Assembly: GCA_013396915.1 (NCBI GenBank) | Contig: VWZL01004332.1 | Location: 62,515 to 126,514, forward strand | Length of the DNA stretch: 64,000 nt | Origin: Stercorarius parasiticus | Lineage: Eukaryota; Chordata; Aves; Charadriiformes; Stercorariidae | Direction of reading: 5' to 3' | Shown here: piece after piece, positions 1 through 11,100 of the stretch | Layout: each line of letters starts with the position of its first letter | How positions within the stretch are numbered: position 1 is the stretch's first letter | Made by a program: the position numbers and the translations under genes | Notes under the pieces: generated by a model | Told to the model about the DNA's origin: nothing | What the model saw: the letters and a program-made list of their open reading frames with translations, nothing else | Databases searched by the model: none

Positions 1-964
1 ATTATAGATATTGTACAATTTAGCCACTGAGGTCATTAAAATGCTATAATCGCTAGTGTGATACATGATGGGGTAAAAGCACTTACAAAGGTATTGCTTT
101 CTAAACTGGTGTAATTATGGTAGTAATTCCCAAAGAAGGCGTATTGCAAATGCATTTCCAGTTCCAGTTTCTCATTTTTTTTGTCAGTGTTCATTATGGT
201 AGTGATATGCTTGTGTCTAAATCTTGTTGATGTCCTTCCAGAGGGCACTAAAACCCTAAAGTAAGTAAAGAAAAATTTAGTTGTTGATTCTGACTGGCTG
301 CTGAATTGCCGCCTTTTGAGCCCTGTCCCTCAGCTCATAATCTATAATGTTCGCTCTTATACTACCCAGATTACTCACTCTTCGTTTATATTAATCCGCT
401 TACAGTTTGTCTAATTTAAAGGGAATTAAGAAAAAAAAAAGAGCAAGCCCTGCCCTCCCCAAACTTGGATGATTTGGGGCTAACAAGCCTAGGACAGCTG
501 TCAACACTTAGCTGTATTTTCAGTCCTTGGGAAGTTTGCAGCCACGGTGAAGCCGCCCTGCGGGGCAGTGCGGTGTGGGGCAGTGGGGGGCTGGCCTCAG
601 TGGGGCTCTGGTGACAGTGCGTGGGGCTCGGGCACCGAATCTCAGGGCAGAGGGTCTACCCCTCCTGGCGGTGCACAGGGCAGGGTCTGAAAAGCCTCTT
701 AAGGCACCGAAGAAACATATTGAGTCATGAACCCTCCTTTTCCAGTTTTAAGAAGGAGATGCGCACACAGGCCTCTAAATTATGGCAATAGAAGATTCAA
801 GCTGAAATAAACACCAAAGTCTGACACAGGGTGAGAAGAGTGCTTGCCTGTTTCCTGACTGTGATCCTCTCAACAGTGATGAAAATCAGCTAGAGGTAAA
901 AAAAATTACATGTTCTCTTTATGATAAATGAAAAACCTGATCTTAGGACCCACTTATTTTTAAC
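1..964. other. Noncoding stretch with a GC-rich patch
   Basis: No gene is recognised here. The sequence is AT-rich except for about 540-690, which is clearly GC-rich with several CpGs and runs of four to six G (for example near 558-590). The G-runs are separated by loops longer than seven bases, so this is at best a long-loop quadruplex. Short open frames on the minus strand have no recognisable protein content. Confidence 0.6.
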
Positions 965-1198
965 CTTGCAGTTGCACTGTATTCCTCGACAACCAAGGAA
1001 AGGCAGAGGTGCTAAATGCTCTGGTATTTTGTTTCTTCCCAGGGCTTGAAATTGTCCTTGGGTGCTCTGTACATGGGTGATAAATGTGTTTCCATCCTCT
1101 CTGAAGATATCTAGCATCTGCATTTCTCTTTGCTCCGTAAAGCCAGCTCCTTCCCACTGCTTAACTAAGCTCTCAGATGTTACTTGAATGAAAAAGTG
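965..1198 (-). other. Candidate internal coding exon, minus strand (unrecognised)
   Basis: On the minus strand a pyrimidine-rich tract (about 1208-1232) ends in an AG at 1200-1199. It is followed by 234 bases that stay open in one frame for exactly 78 codons and reach AAG|GTTAAA at 965/964. The exon would be phase 0 at both ends. The translation begins HFFIQVTSESLVKQWEG and has a mixed, protein-like composition, but I recognise no family. The acceptor is reasonable; the donor is weak because it lacks the GTRAGT consensus. It could equally be a chance open frame or a remnant of an old exon. Confidence 0.2.
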
Positions 1199-1426
1199 CT
1201 GTTTTTCAGGCAAGAAAACCAGAAAGAAGCCCAGCTTATTTATTCTCTTCCTTCGAGTGTGTCAGTCCTTTGACTAACGATGACAAGATTTCTATTCCTG
1301 TTGAGCTGCTAGCTTCTTCACAGGTGCTACCAAATAAATACATCAGTTTGGAAGATGATTTCTTACAACTGTCTGGCAAATCGCAGTGACAGTCAACTCA
1401 TTTCTCATATGCCTTCATCAGGTAGC
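1199..1426. other. Noncoding, nothing recognised
   Basis: Unique-looking AT-rich sequence with no repeat, RNA gene or exon signal that I can support. Confidence 0.5.
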
Positions 1427-1512
1427 TACCAGATTAAAGACTAAATGAACAACACTTACTTCAATTAGATACCAGATTAAAGATCAAACGAACAATACCT
1501 ACTTGGATTAGA
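1427..1512. repeat. Two-copy 43-bp tandem duplication
   Basis: Copy 1 (1427-1469) and copy 2 (1470-1512) both begin TACCAGATTAAAGA and end ATTAGA. They align without gaps with 36 of 43 positions identical by eye. The divergence suggests an old local duplication rather than a mutable minisatellite. Confidence 0.85.
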
Positions 1513-3718
1513 TTTGAAATGGCCACTAGGTTCACTGTGATTTTTTATCTCCTTATTAGTCCCTAGAACTATCCAGTCACCAACATATTATGTTGCAAAA
1601 AGGAGCCCGGTATCTTCTAAGCTAGACGGAAACCTGCAAACAATAACATTTCATTTAAATATACCCCAGAAACCCTGGTGGTGTCTCAAATGTATTACCA
1701 GTTTGGACTTTCAAAACCCATGCAAATTGGCGTTTCTTACTGATGTTCCCAAAGAGTTAAAAGCATACAACATTTACATCTCATGATTTGATAGACGCTT
1801 TTATAGTAAATAAACCCAGGAATTTCTATTTTTCTAATAGAGAGTTTTGCTGACGTTTAGTACGTTAAGTGTATATAGTATAGAAACAGTAATCTGTGTT
1901 TACAGCTTTTTTGAAAGTCCACAGTTAGAGACATGGAGGTGAGCGGCCATAATACTGCACTGGGATTCCAAGCGGTATCACTGTGCTCTAGAGTAGATAG
2001 CAATAATCTGACTGTGACAGACACATTTCTTCCACAGTTTTTGGATTTAATTTTTTTTCTTTTTGACTTGTGTGTTTTTTGGCAAATACTGCCAAGAAGC
2101 GACCACATTCTAGGCCAGGATCTCCAGTATTTACACAGTGGATGTTACAGCCCCTTGCTGAATACGGCAGGCAATAGCATAAGCATCTGGAGGAGGTGAC
2201 AAGATCTAGCCTGAATAGTTTTGTGGTTTGATCCTCCAAATACTACTACTAATAAAAAAGTAGTAATATAAGTTATTAGCGTTGTTCTCCAGCCTATGTT
2301 CCTCCTACACTGAAAGAAGCTGTGGTGAAGATGTGTCTGGCCTAGGGCTGACTACAATGGCTGTTTCTTTGGCCTGAAAAAAAAGTGTGCAATCATCATC
2401 AATAACACCCCCCAGCACTTGATTAACCCAAATATTTGGGTAAAGATTGATTAGTCAAACCTTTACTTAATGAAAACAAGAAAGTAGACATACCTCAAAA
2501 TGTCTTCTCACCGCAAAAGAAAAGCTCATACCATAAAGATTTTGCAACGAAGCCTCCATCTTACAAAGACTTACAGAAGAGCTGAAGTTCTGGCCTCACC
2601 AAAGTGTAAGAGACAGTTCTGAGGGCCCAGCTACACAACAAGGGTTTATCAGCTCGTGATGGCCATGTAGGTGAATAGTGCATAAGTCAAGCAGTTTAAG
2701 TAAGACTTTATGGAATAGAGGGCTGCAGTATGTTTTACTGGTATAAAAGGGCTCAAATCTCACAACTGGTGGCTTTGGTTGCTGTAATAATTATAATAAA
2801 ATTAGTGCCCGATACATTGAACAATTCCTTCATGATAGATAATCTGATCAGTTCTACGAGAAGGACAGAAAACTTGGTAGGACATATAATCTACTGGGAC
2901 AGCAGGAACTCTGTCATTACCCATATATCTACATGGGAAACAAGAAAGCGAGAAAACATAGTGCTTCAAGCATATTCTAAAAGGATCATTGTGCAGAAAA
3001 ATTCTCTCAATGCAGAAATCAAAAGGTTTATAACAGGGAGAGGCAGTGCCTGCTCTGCAGTGACAGCTTCATGTTTATTTATTCTAGAAAAAATAAGAAG
3101 GAGATACTGAAGTAAAGACAAGATAATTTTATTCCCAGATCAAATAAAGGAACACAGAGTGTGTTCTCATCAAAGTGATTACTTTAGGGGGAACTAATAC
3201 AATGAAAGTTATTAAATGAAACAACTTCTTTATAGGGCATTTCACATTAAGGATTTTAGTGTAAGTAATATTTCTGTCAGGCAAAGTGATGCAAGACAAA
3301 ACATCTTGTAGAAGATGCAAAAAAGACCTCTAAGAAGGCGCTAAGTAACAAGACATGAATACGAACCATTGTGAGAACTCATATAAGATGGCATTTTCTC
3401 AGGGAGTGGATGCATTTATGCATCCTGATAGAGGTATTCCTTGATAAACACATTCTTGTAAAAATGTATTCTATTTACTATACTTCCTCTGCAGCAAATT
3501 ATCCCTTTGCTTAACAGCTCTGAGAAACAAGGATGTCAGGAGCAAAAATGACTATTGTCCTTTCACTAGCTGCTTGAAATTTTTTATTTTAAATAAGCTT
3601 TTAGGTGCTGGTGTATGTAGAGGTAAAGTAAATAGCTGCTCAGCACAGACAGCTGGGACAAATCCTCAGCTCTAGAGGAGCTTCTTCAGTGCAAATCTGA
3701 AAGACTTGCATATCTCTC
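1513..3718. other. Noncoding stretch, nothing firmly assigned
   Basis: AT-rich sequence. A 126-codon plus-strand open frame at 2730-3110 starts just upstream of a TATAAAAG string (about 2742), but its translation matches nothing I know and it has no flanking splice or poly(A) context. I treat it as chance. Confidence 0.5.
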
Positions 3719-3736
3719 CTTCCATCATGATGGAAG
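3719..3736. repeat. 18-bp perfect palindrome
   Basis: Positions 3719-3736 are identical to their own reverse complement, with 9-bp arms and no spacer. The centre is ATCATGAT. The palindrome spans two consecutive ATG codons that begin the open frame leading to the splice donor at 3786. Confidence 0.9.
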
Positions 3737-3785
3737 CCTTAGGAGCAAACTCTCACAGTGCTGGGCACGAGGTGCAGCCAAGAAG
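3727..3785 (+). other. Candidate 5' exon end with consensus splice donor
   Basis: Two in-frame ATG codons at 3727 and 3730 begin an open frame. The second has A at -3 and G at +4, a good initiation context. The frame continues without a stop to 3785, where AAG|GTAAGT gives a perfect consensus donor. The encoded start would be MMEALGANSHSAGHEVQ. The exon's 5' boundary is unknown: either a transcription start or an acceptor such as the TTCTTCAG at about 3690. No homology is recognised, so this may be a noncoding-RNA exon or a chance donor. Confidence 0.2.
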
Positions 3786-6700
3786 GTAAGTTTGCACAGA
3801 TGCCATGCTTCCTCAGTACATTTACGTGCATTAACACTGGCAATCAGAGCTAAGAAATGTGGACCTTTTGTATCTTTTTGTATTCCGAAATGGACAGCCG
3901 TATATCAGCACACTTAAAGACCTACAACTACATTTTATTATCCTAGAATCTGGGAGGTCTCAAGGGGTAATTATTCATAAAATGACTAAAACGTCTTGCC
4001 TCGAGTGCAGAGTTCTGGAAAGCCATGTCTTCTCTAAGGGTCATGAGAGTTAGAGATGTAAAAGCCTAACTGCATCATCTTGTATTGTTCCCTCCAGTGC
4101 CTTTGCTAGTAATTTATCAAACCTGTATTTATCTTAGTATTTATATATGGCTCCCATTGCACCACTTTGCAATATTCAATTCCTTTATTCTCACAAGGGC
4201 CCTATCTGGTATATTCTGCATCACGTCTGACGCAGTCATGAAGAGAAGGTTCATAGCAACAGAAAATGACAGGAATGTAGTCCCTTTTCCTCATTTGCTG
4301 CCGCATTCACTAGATCTTGGTTCGATTCTCATCTGATGGGGCTTCTGTCTCTCACGTGGGAAAGATGAAATGAGTAGGAGAGTAGGTGGGAATTGAGTTT
4401 GTTCTGAGATTGTGAGAAGGGGTCAAGAGTTGTCCTCAGTTTTCCGCTATTTTCTTCCACAATATTCAGGATTTTGCTGGAACTAGAGAATTTATAGAAT
4501 ATCTCACTGCAATTATTTGGTCAAGTTCTATGGCCTTTAATATTCAGGAGGTTTGACTGCAAAATGGACATGTGCTTTTTGCACTGGAATATCGTTTTGT
4601 TTTCTTTAGGCACTTGCTGAAGTAAGACCTGCATGTTTTAACCCTTTTTTTTTTGTTTTCTTTAATTCCTTTAGTTTCTCAATAAAAATCTACTAAAAGA
4701 AGAAAACAGAAAACCCTAAACAAACAAATAAATAAATAATTCCCCAACCCCTTCTGTTTCTTTTTGCATTGGGCAGTTTTTCTAAATCTTTTAATTCTTG
4801 CTATGACCAAATATTACTAACTACAAGTGCTGAAATGCCATATTTAATGGCCAGATGTAGAGATACTAGAGACCTCTTCTCCAGCCCAACTTGTCTCTGG
4901 AATGGGAGTTTGAATCTGTCTGTTTCCCAAAGTATCAGATAACCCCAGAGAAAGGCTGTTAGGGTTGGGTAGAGAATCAAGGGCAAATTGGCTAGTCAGT
5001 GTCTGCCTTTGTTCTTTATCATTCTCCCAAGGAGGGAAGCACAGCACATGCTAATAGTTATTTATGCTCCTTCTGACTTGCAAATATCATGGATGGGCAC
5101 AGCCAAGTGACACAAGGGAAAACAGGACTCGAAAACTCTGCTGCCCTAGGACAATTTAAATGATAAAAACACTCTCCAAGAATAACGGCTCGTATATTTT
5201 GTATGGAAAGTATATTTCTTGTAGACCTAGACCCACCTCATTACTAAATTTAGAATTTCCCAGGTTTTCATTAGCAAAGCGCACTGCCTTCAGCCGCAGC
5301 ACTTACAGGTAGTGTCAGAACCTGCTGGCGCAAACCACCAGTTCTGGCTTGAATGGCTTATCGGTCATTTGTAGGAGCCACCAGTGAAAGTACAGGGGAA
5401 AAATAAAACAGAATATGAGAAAGTCTGTTAGGACTCTTTTGAAAATTTAGAAAGTTACACACAAATATGGAAAGGGAGGTGCAAGCACTGGCACTTTCAC
5501 GTCTAACCCTCAAAGAGCCATTCTTTCCCTGTCAGTTTGATAGTAATAAAAGTTTTGAAAAATACATTGCGAAGACTGTGATCTTAAGGACTTGTTACAG
5601 ACATTTTCTCAATGGTCCTAATCCAGACTGGAGGCTTTGGCTACAGGCTAATGGCTGGGTCTTGCTTACCCTCGCACTTTTCACAGTTCTGGCAGTAGAA
5701 AACAGCCTTGAAGTCTTTGTAAAATGCAGTATACATTTGCATTGTAGCAAATGAGAAATGAGTCCCAAAGTCCTTAATGCTAAGGTTGGTATGAATGTAA
5801 ATTTAATAGACCCTCAGCTTTTTCATAACAGCCCCCATTCTTTCTCTTTGTGAGTCACAAGAGAAAACTATCATTCGATAAAAAACACTTTTACCTTTGA
5901 ACCATGTAAAGAAGTATTACCATTCTTTGGGAAGAAAAAAGCATAAATTCGGTGTTATTTTCCATTTATTTTTTATTTTACTTTTCACACATAACAGTAT
6001 AAGTCTTCCTATTACTCCTATTATTAACGTATGGAAATGTTCAACAAAGAAATTGGCTCCAGTGATGAATCTGATTTGTTCTAAACCATGGATGCTAATT
6101 CCAACACTGGTCTATTAGCTGTATTGTTTCATTCATGAATGTGTAAAGAGAATTTCTGGGGATACTGAACCTCCTCTGACCACATATTTCGACATGAGAT
6201 GGGCAGATGCTGATCTGACTTAAATGGTCACCTTTGCAGACTTTGTAGTAACGCACATAAATGCTTTCATTATAAATAAATGCACCAAAGGCGTATTTAA
6301 AAAATCTCTAATACCACACATCCATTTCACATCTTATTTGAACTTAAATTTCATCATGGCAAATGAAACTGGATAAAACACTTCTCACTAGCGCTGTGGT
6401 TTCACACAGATTATTTAATTTACTTTGCTTCAATTTTCTCATGGACAAACCTGAAGGAGTAGGCTAAAAATCACAGACTACCAAATAGTCAGTGAAAGTT
6501 TCTTCATGACATGTAAACAACTGACCTAAAGACTTTATTATTGTCTTAAGGGCAGCTCTTTTCCAGCCTAATTTTTCAAGTTCATTCCTCAATCTAGGCA
6601 AAGTAATAATGAAAATAAATAAAAAATGATATTTAAAGTTTGTAAAGTCTCTGTACTTAAAATATGCAAGCAGATTAGCTTTGTCAGTACTTCAAGATGC

Positions 6701-8040
6701 TTGAAAATTGAGATACAAAGGAAACTAGACACTCAATCTGCAATGGAAATATATAAGATCATGAATTAGATTTAATGGGCTCCAGTAAATCATAACACTA
6801 ATGCTATTGCGTGGTACTTCACCTTAGCACCAGATTAAAGAAAACCCATCTCAAGTTGAAAAACATATGCTCTAAACCCTCCAAGTTTGAGAATAGAGCT
6901 GTGCAAGCCATTTACTATGAAATCTATAACCATATTAAGCACATCTGACTTCAGGTTTCAGTACAGACATGAAATTTGGATGAAATATTCTTAAAAATTT
7001 TAGTTTTTAGAATTTATTATAGGAATTTGCATGACTAACGGACCTTTCTAGATGAGCATGTTTGGGTAGCATTTTTAAAAAGAATTGAAGAGTATGTTTG
7101 TGGTTTTTTGGATGAGGAAACGTAAACAATTTCACAAATCCCTTTTACTAAAACATCAATCCAACAGAAACCACAAATATCACACAGAGAAATAATTAAA
7201 ACACTTACAAGTTGTGAATCTTGGATTATTTACAGCTTAAAAAATTGCAAAGACTCAGTAACGTTATTAAATACATCTATTTTGCCTGGATTTTCTACCT
7301 GGAACTCCTATCCCTTATTTGAAATCACCTATCATCAAAACAAAACAAAATGATAAAACAGGCTCTCATTTGTTTAAAATCCAGAGCAGATTCTTCAGGG
7401 AGCTCTTTCTTGTGTTCCACCTTTTATTTTTTGGCATGACTACAAGTTAACTATCTAAAATTGTAGTTGCAAGAAGAAGCTTCTCTCTTGTGGAATGGAA
7501 AGGAAAAAATATTTTGGCAACTGACTGAATAACTTTAACCCAGAGTGTGTCCATTACTTAAAGTTTGGTCAAAGAATTGTTCCTAAAGGTCATCGACATG
7601 AAAATGAAACCACCTCTCTGGAAGCTTCCAAGTTTGAGCAAGGAAGGAGTTTCAGACAATTTTCCAATTGCATTTTGAAGGACAAGGAAATTGTAGCATT
7701 CACTTATTTCTGGCATTGAATCTGACTTCAAAATTACAGAAGATATTTTTTCCATCAAGTATTACACATATCATTTAAACATAACTCCAAAAAAGACAAT
7801 TAATTTGTCAACCTGGGAATCTAGCAAAGCAAGAGGTGAAAAAAATAAATATTAAATGTAACAAGCCATAGAAAGGTTGCAGAAGTACAGGCACAATTAT
7901 GTAATATGCATGGTTAGAAGAAAGATAATCCAGAAATTCTTAGTTGTACTAAATATAGAGACTCAAATGAGAGAATGAAGTAGAAAGCAAAGCCTCCAGG
8001 ACTAGATTGGAGCGAAACAGAAAATTTCCTCAATCCTCAG
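3786..8040. other. Noncoding stretch, nothing firmly assigned
   Basis: AT-rich with small low-complexity pieces, such as the (AAAT)-type run near 4722-4740 and T-runs near 4650. A tRNA B-box-like string occurs at about 4319-4329 but has no cloverleaf. Open frames are short and unconvincing. Confidence 0.5.
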
Positions 8041-8131
8041 CTTGCGTTCGGAAAGGCCAGGCACGTGCCCTGGCGCCTCGGAGCTCCTTTGGAGTGTGCT
8101 CAAAAAGCAGTTATGTCTGGGCACAGAGAAG
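8041..8131 (+). other. Candidate exon (91 bp), function unknown
   Basis: An acceptor-like tract ending CCTCAATCCTCAG at 8040 and a good donor (AAG|GTAACT, GT at 8132) bound 91 bases. One frame (from 8042) is open for 30 codons across the whole interval. The segment is GC-richer than its surroundings and contains a 10-bp palindrome with a CACGTG E-box at 8060-8069. No protein family is recognised. Other frames and the opposite strand are also open here, so the coding evidence is weak; a noncoding-RNA exon is equally possible. Confidence 0.2.
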
Positions 8132-11100
8132 GTAACTCCTGCCTCTACCTGTGTGGGTTCCAGTTGTGTTTCCGGTCCATGGTCTCTCCCAGGAGCCACA
8201 GATCCATTCCTTCCCTCGCTGGAAACCTTAGTCACTTAAGAAAAGTAATGCAAAGATCTACTCTTTTCCCCTGTTACCAGTCTGGTGTGTGTTAGACACT
8301 ACCTAACACACAGAAAGAGAAACAGACAAACCTCACAGAGGAGGTTTTCAGCTACAGTGGAAAAACCTAAGCCCTTGAAGAGTTTTAGAACACAGGTCTG
8401 CATGTGCACGTGCTGTTTATGAACAACACTCAACTGACAGCCATGTTATTGGATGGAGCAGGCATCTTTTGAGTTTCCAGGTAATTCCTCCAAGGCATGC
8501 TGAATACATGGCTTCCTCTGCAGCAGGACAGATTTCCTGAAACAGCCTCTTTCCAAAGTTTTGAGTGATTGGATGTGGGAAAGACAGCAATGGCTATTTA
8601 GTAAACTTTGGCTAAGGGAAGTTGTTAAAAGTCATAAAAGAGAGTTAAAGACTTCGCCGTTTCTTATTTCTAGTAGAAATAGAGGAGTTTCGTCACACTG
8701 CTTCAGAAAAGGTGAATCTTCTCTGGCAGAGAGGGAGTGAGGAAACGGGCAGCAAGAACAGAATCACAACAGCTGACTCCGCAATTTATGGCATGATTTT
8801 TCAGAGAGAAGTACCCTGTCTGTGCAGACCAAAGAAACTGCCAGCAGTAGAAACAGGCGGGTTTTTTTTTACACTTGGAGGTGCTGGTGACATTTCCCAC
8901 TTGAAGCTAGGGACAGAAATGTGGGGTGGAAAAAGAGTGGTAGAAGTATTCCCTGACATGTTTAAACACGGTTTCCACAACATTAGGGCCCGGGTCACCC
9001 AGGCCATCTACTTTTACTGCAACTGGGCATTTGGTTTTAGTATGTTCTGAGAGTTCCTACTGAGAATTTGCATACTTGTTTTCACGCTATGCAGATGCCA
9101 GCCCATTTTTCAGCAGTCAGTACATACAGGTGGTGAGTTTGCACTCTGACCCATGTGTAAGAGACATACCAGAAAGTGGGTAAGTTTTGTCTTTGGCAGT
9201 GCAGCAGAGCTTTTACTATGTGGTTCACTTACTAGCCTGACACCGGCCCTTAAGAGCTGCAGTGGTTATTCTTTATTCTACAAATATGTTGTCTTTTCCT
9301 ACTGTCTTGTTCGGTATGACAGAAAGGGACATTATTCAGGTTTTGCCTTCAATATCTCAATAGTTCAAAGGAGTAAATAAAAAATAATTACAAGAAACAA
9401 AGGGAAAATCTCAAGCAAACCCCATAATTATTTTTCTGCCACCCAAATAGCCTTGCTGGCATTTGGCATCTCCTCCTACCATCAGGACAGCACCAGGATT
9501 TCCTTTCCTGTTGAACAGTTTAAGCACCCAGAAGAGAAACATCTGCCTGTATTCCCTTGTAAATACTCTATAGCAATTAGAAATGAACCGACAATACAGT
9601 AGGACTTTGACAGTTTCCTGGTGAAATCAAAGATGGGAATTGGTGGGAGAGTTTGCGGCAGGGACCCAGCTGGTGAATGCTGTGACCACAGTGGGCTGGC
9701 AGCACCCACAGAGCAGCCATCGCGGGGTGAGGCGGAGCAGGTGAGGGGGAATGATGGCTCTCAGCCAGTTCAGAGGAGGGGGCTTGGGCCCTGCTCTATG
9801 TGTGTGGCAGATGCTGCACTCAAGCCATGGTCACCATGCTGGAAACGAGGTGGATGATGGCCACGTAACTGCTTTTTCATGTACCACCAGCCACAGACTC
9901 AAGCCAAGCAAATCCAAGAGGCTGGCTAAGCTTTGGGCAAGTCATAATGGTTATCACACCAATACAGCATCAACCTTGATTTAGGAAGATGGTCTTTTTT
10001 GTCAGAGTCACTCAAACACCGAAGCATGTGCTTGGCTTTAAGCATGGGGCTAAATCCCACTAAAATACTGTTTAGGACACAGAATAGTTACCATGAGCAG
10101 TCCTACTTAAAGCCAGAGTAAATTTAGAGCAATAATGTACGTGGGTTTTAGTAAATACAGGTAATGAGACCTAGCTGAATAGCAGGAATTATGCCTGGCC
10201 AGATGTGTTCGTGCAGCTGGGTTATAAGAAAGATCTAAGTTTAGACAAGAGCAAACATAAACATAGACAATATGTAGCAAGTTTTTCCACCCCGCTCATT
10301 TATATATGCCATGTTTTTGCCTCACTCAGCATCCTGCTCCCATCCCAAAATGTCAATTTGGGCAGTGCTGGTTTTTTGTTCTCCACTGGAAGCACTTAAT
10401 TTTCAGGAGGTGCTGAAAGTGATCTATTCAAATTTATCTTCTGCCAGACATCCATACAATGAGGGACTTCAACGATGGAAACGGTGACCCTATTCTTATA
10501 ACTTCATTACACAGACCAGTTCAAACACAAACCGTAAGGGAGGAGTCCTGCAATCAAGAGGTATACGTGCATGCCATCATGCACTCAGAAATCCAGATTT
10601 AGTCTCCCAAAATGATAAACCTGGCTTATAATGTTCTTTAAGAAACAGATGTTTGTCTGGGCTATCTCAACCCATACAGAAACTGAGCTCTTGGTAAGAG
10701 AGGGAAGGCTTCATAGGTTTAAAGAAAGAAAAAAATCAAGGACCAGTTGAAACTATCTTGACATCTGAAAAATGAAAGAATGAACCGTGAAAAACACTAC
10801 ATTGTAAATATTCTGGATTCTTTCCTGGAAGAGGAAAAAGGAGGAAAAAAGGCTCTTCTGTAGATATACGTAAGAAGTTGAAGGTTTTGATTTGATCAGT
10901 TAGTTACTGGCATGATGCCATAAATGACAAGATTCTTCAATAAGTTAGATTATCCAACACTAAAACCCTGATATATATGGTTATTTAGACCCAAAGTCTT
11001 GCTGAAACCAAAGGAATTTAGGATCCAGTCCTTAATTCAGTTTAGATTTACAAGGCAGGACTCTCTTTAGAGCTGAGAATGAATCCTGCAGACAAGTAGT

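Noticed and set aside
2730..3110. 126-codon plus-strand frame next to a TATAAAAG string
   Set aside because: The ATG lies upstream of where a TATA-directed start would be, and the translation shows no recognisable protein.
4319..4329. tRNA B-box-like GGTTCGATTCT
   Set aside because: No A-box at the right distance and no cloverleaf could be drawn.
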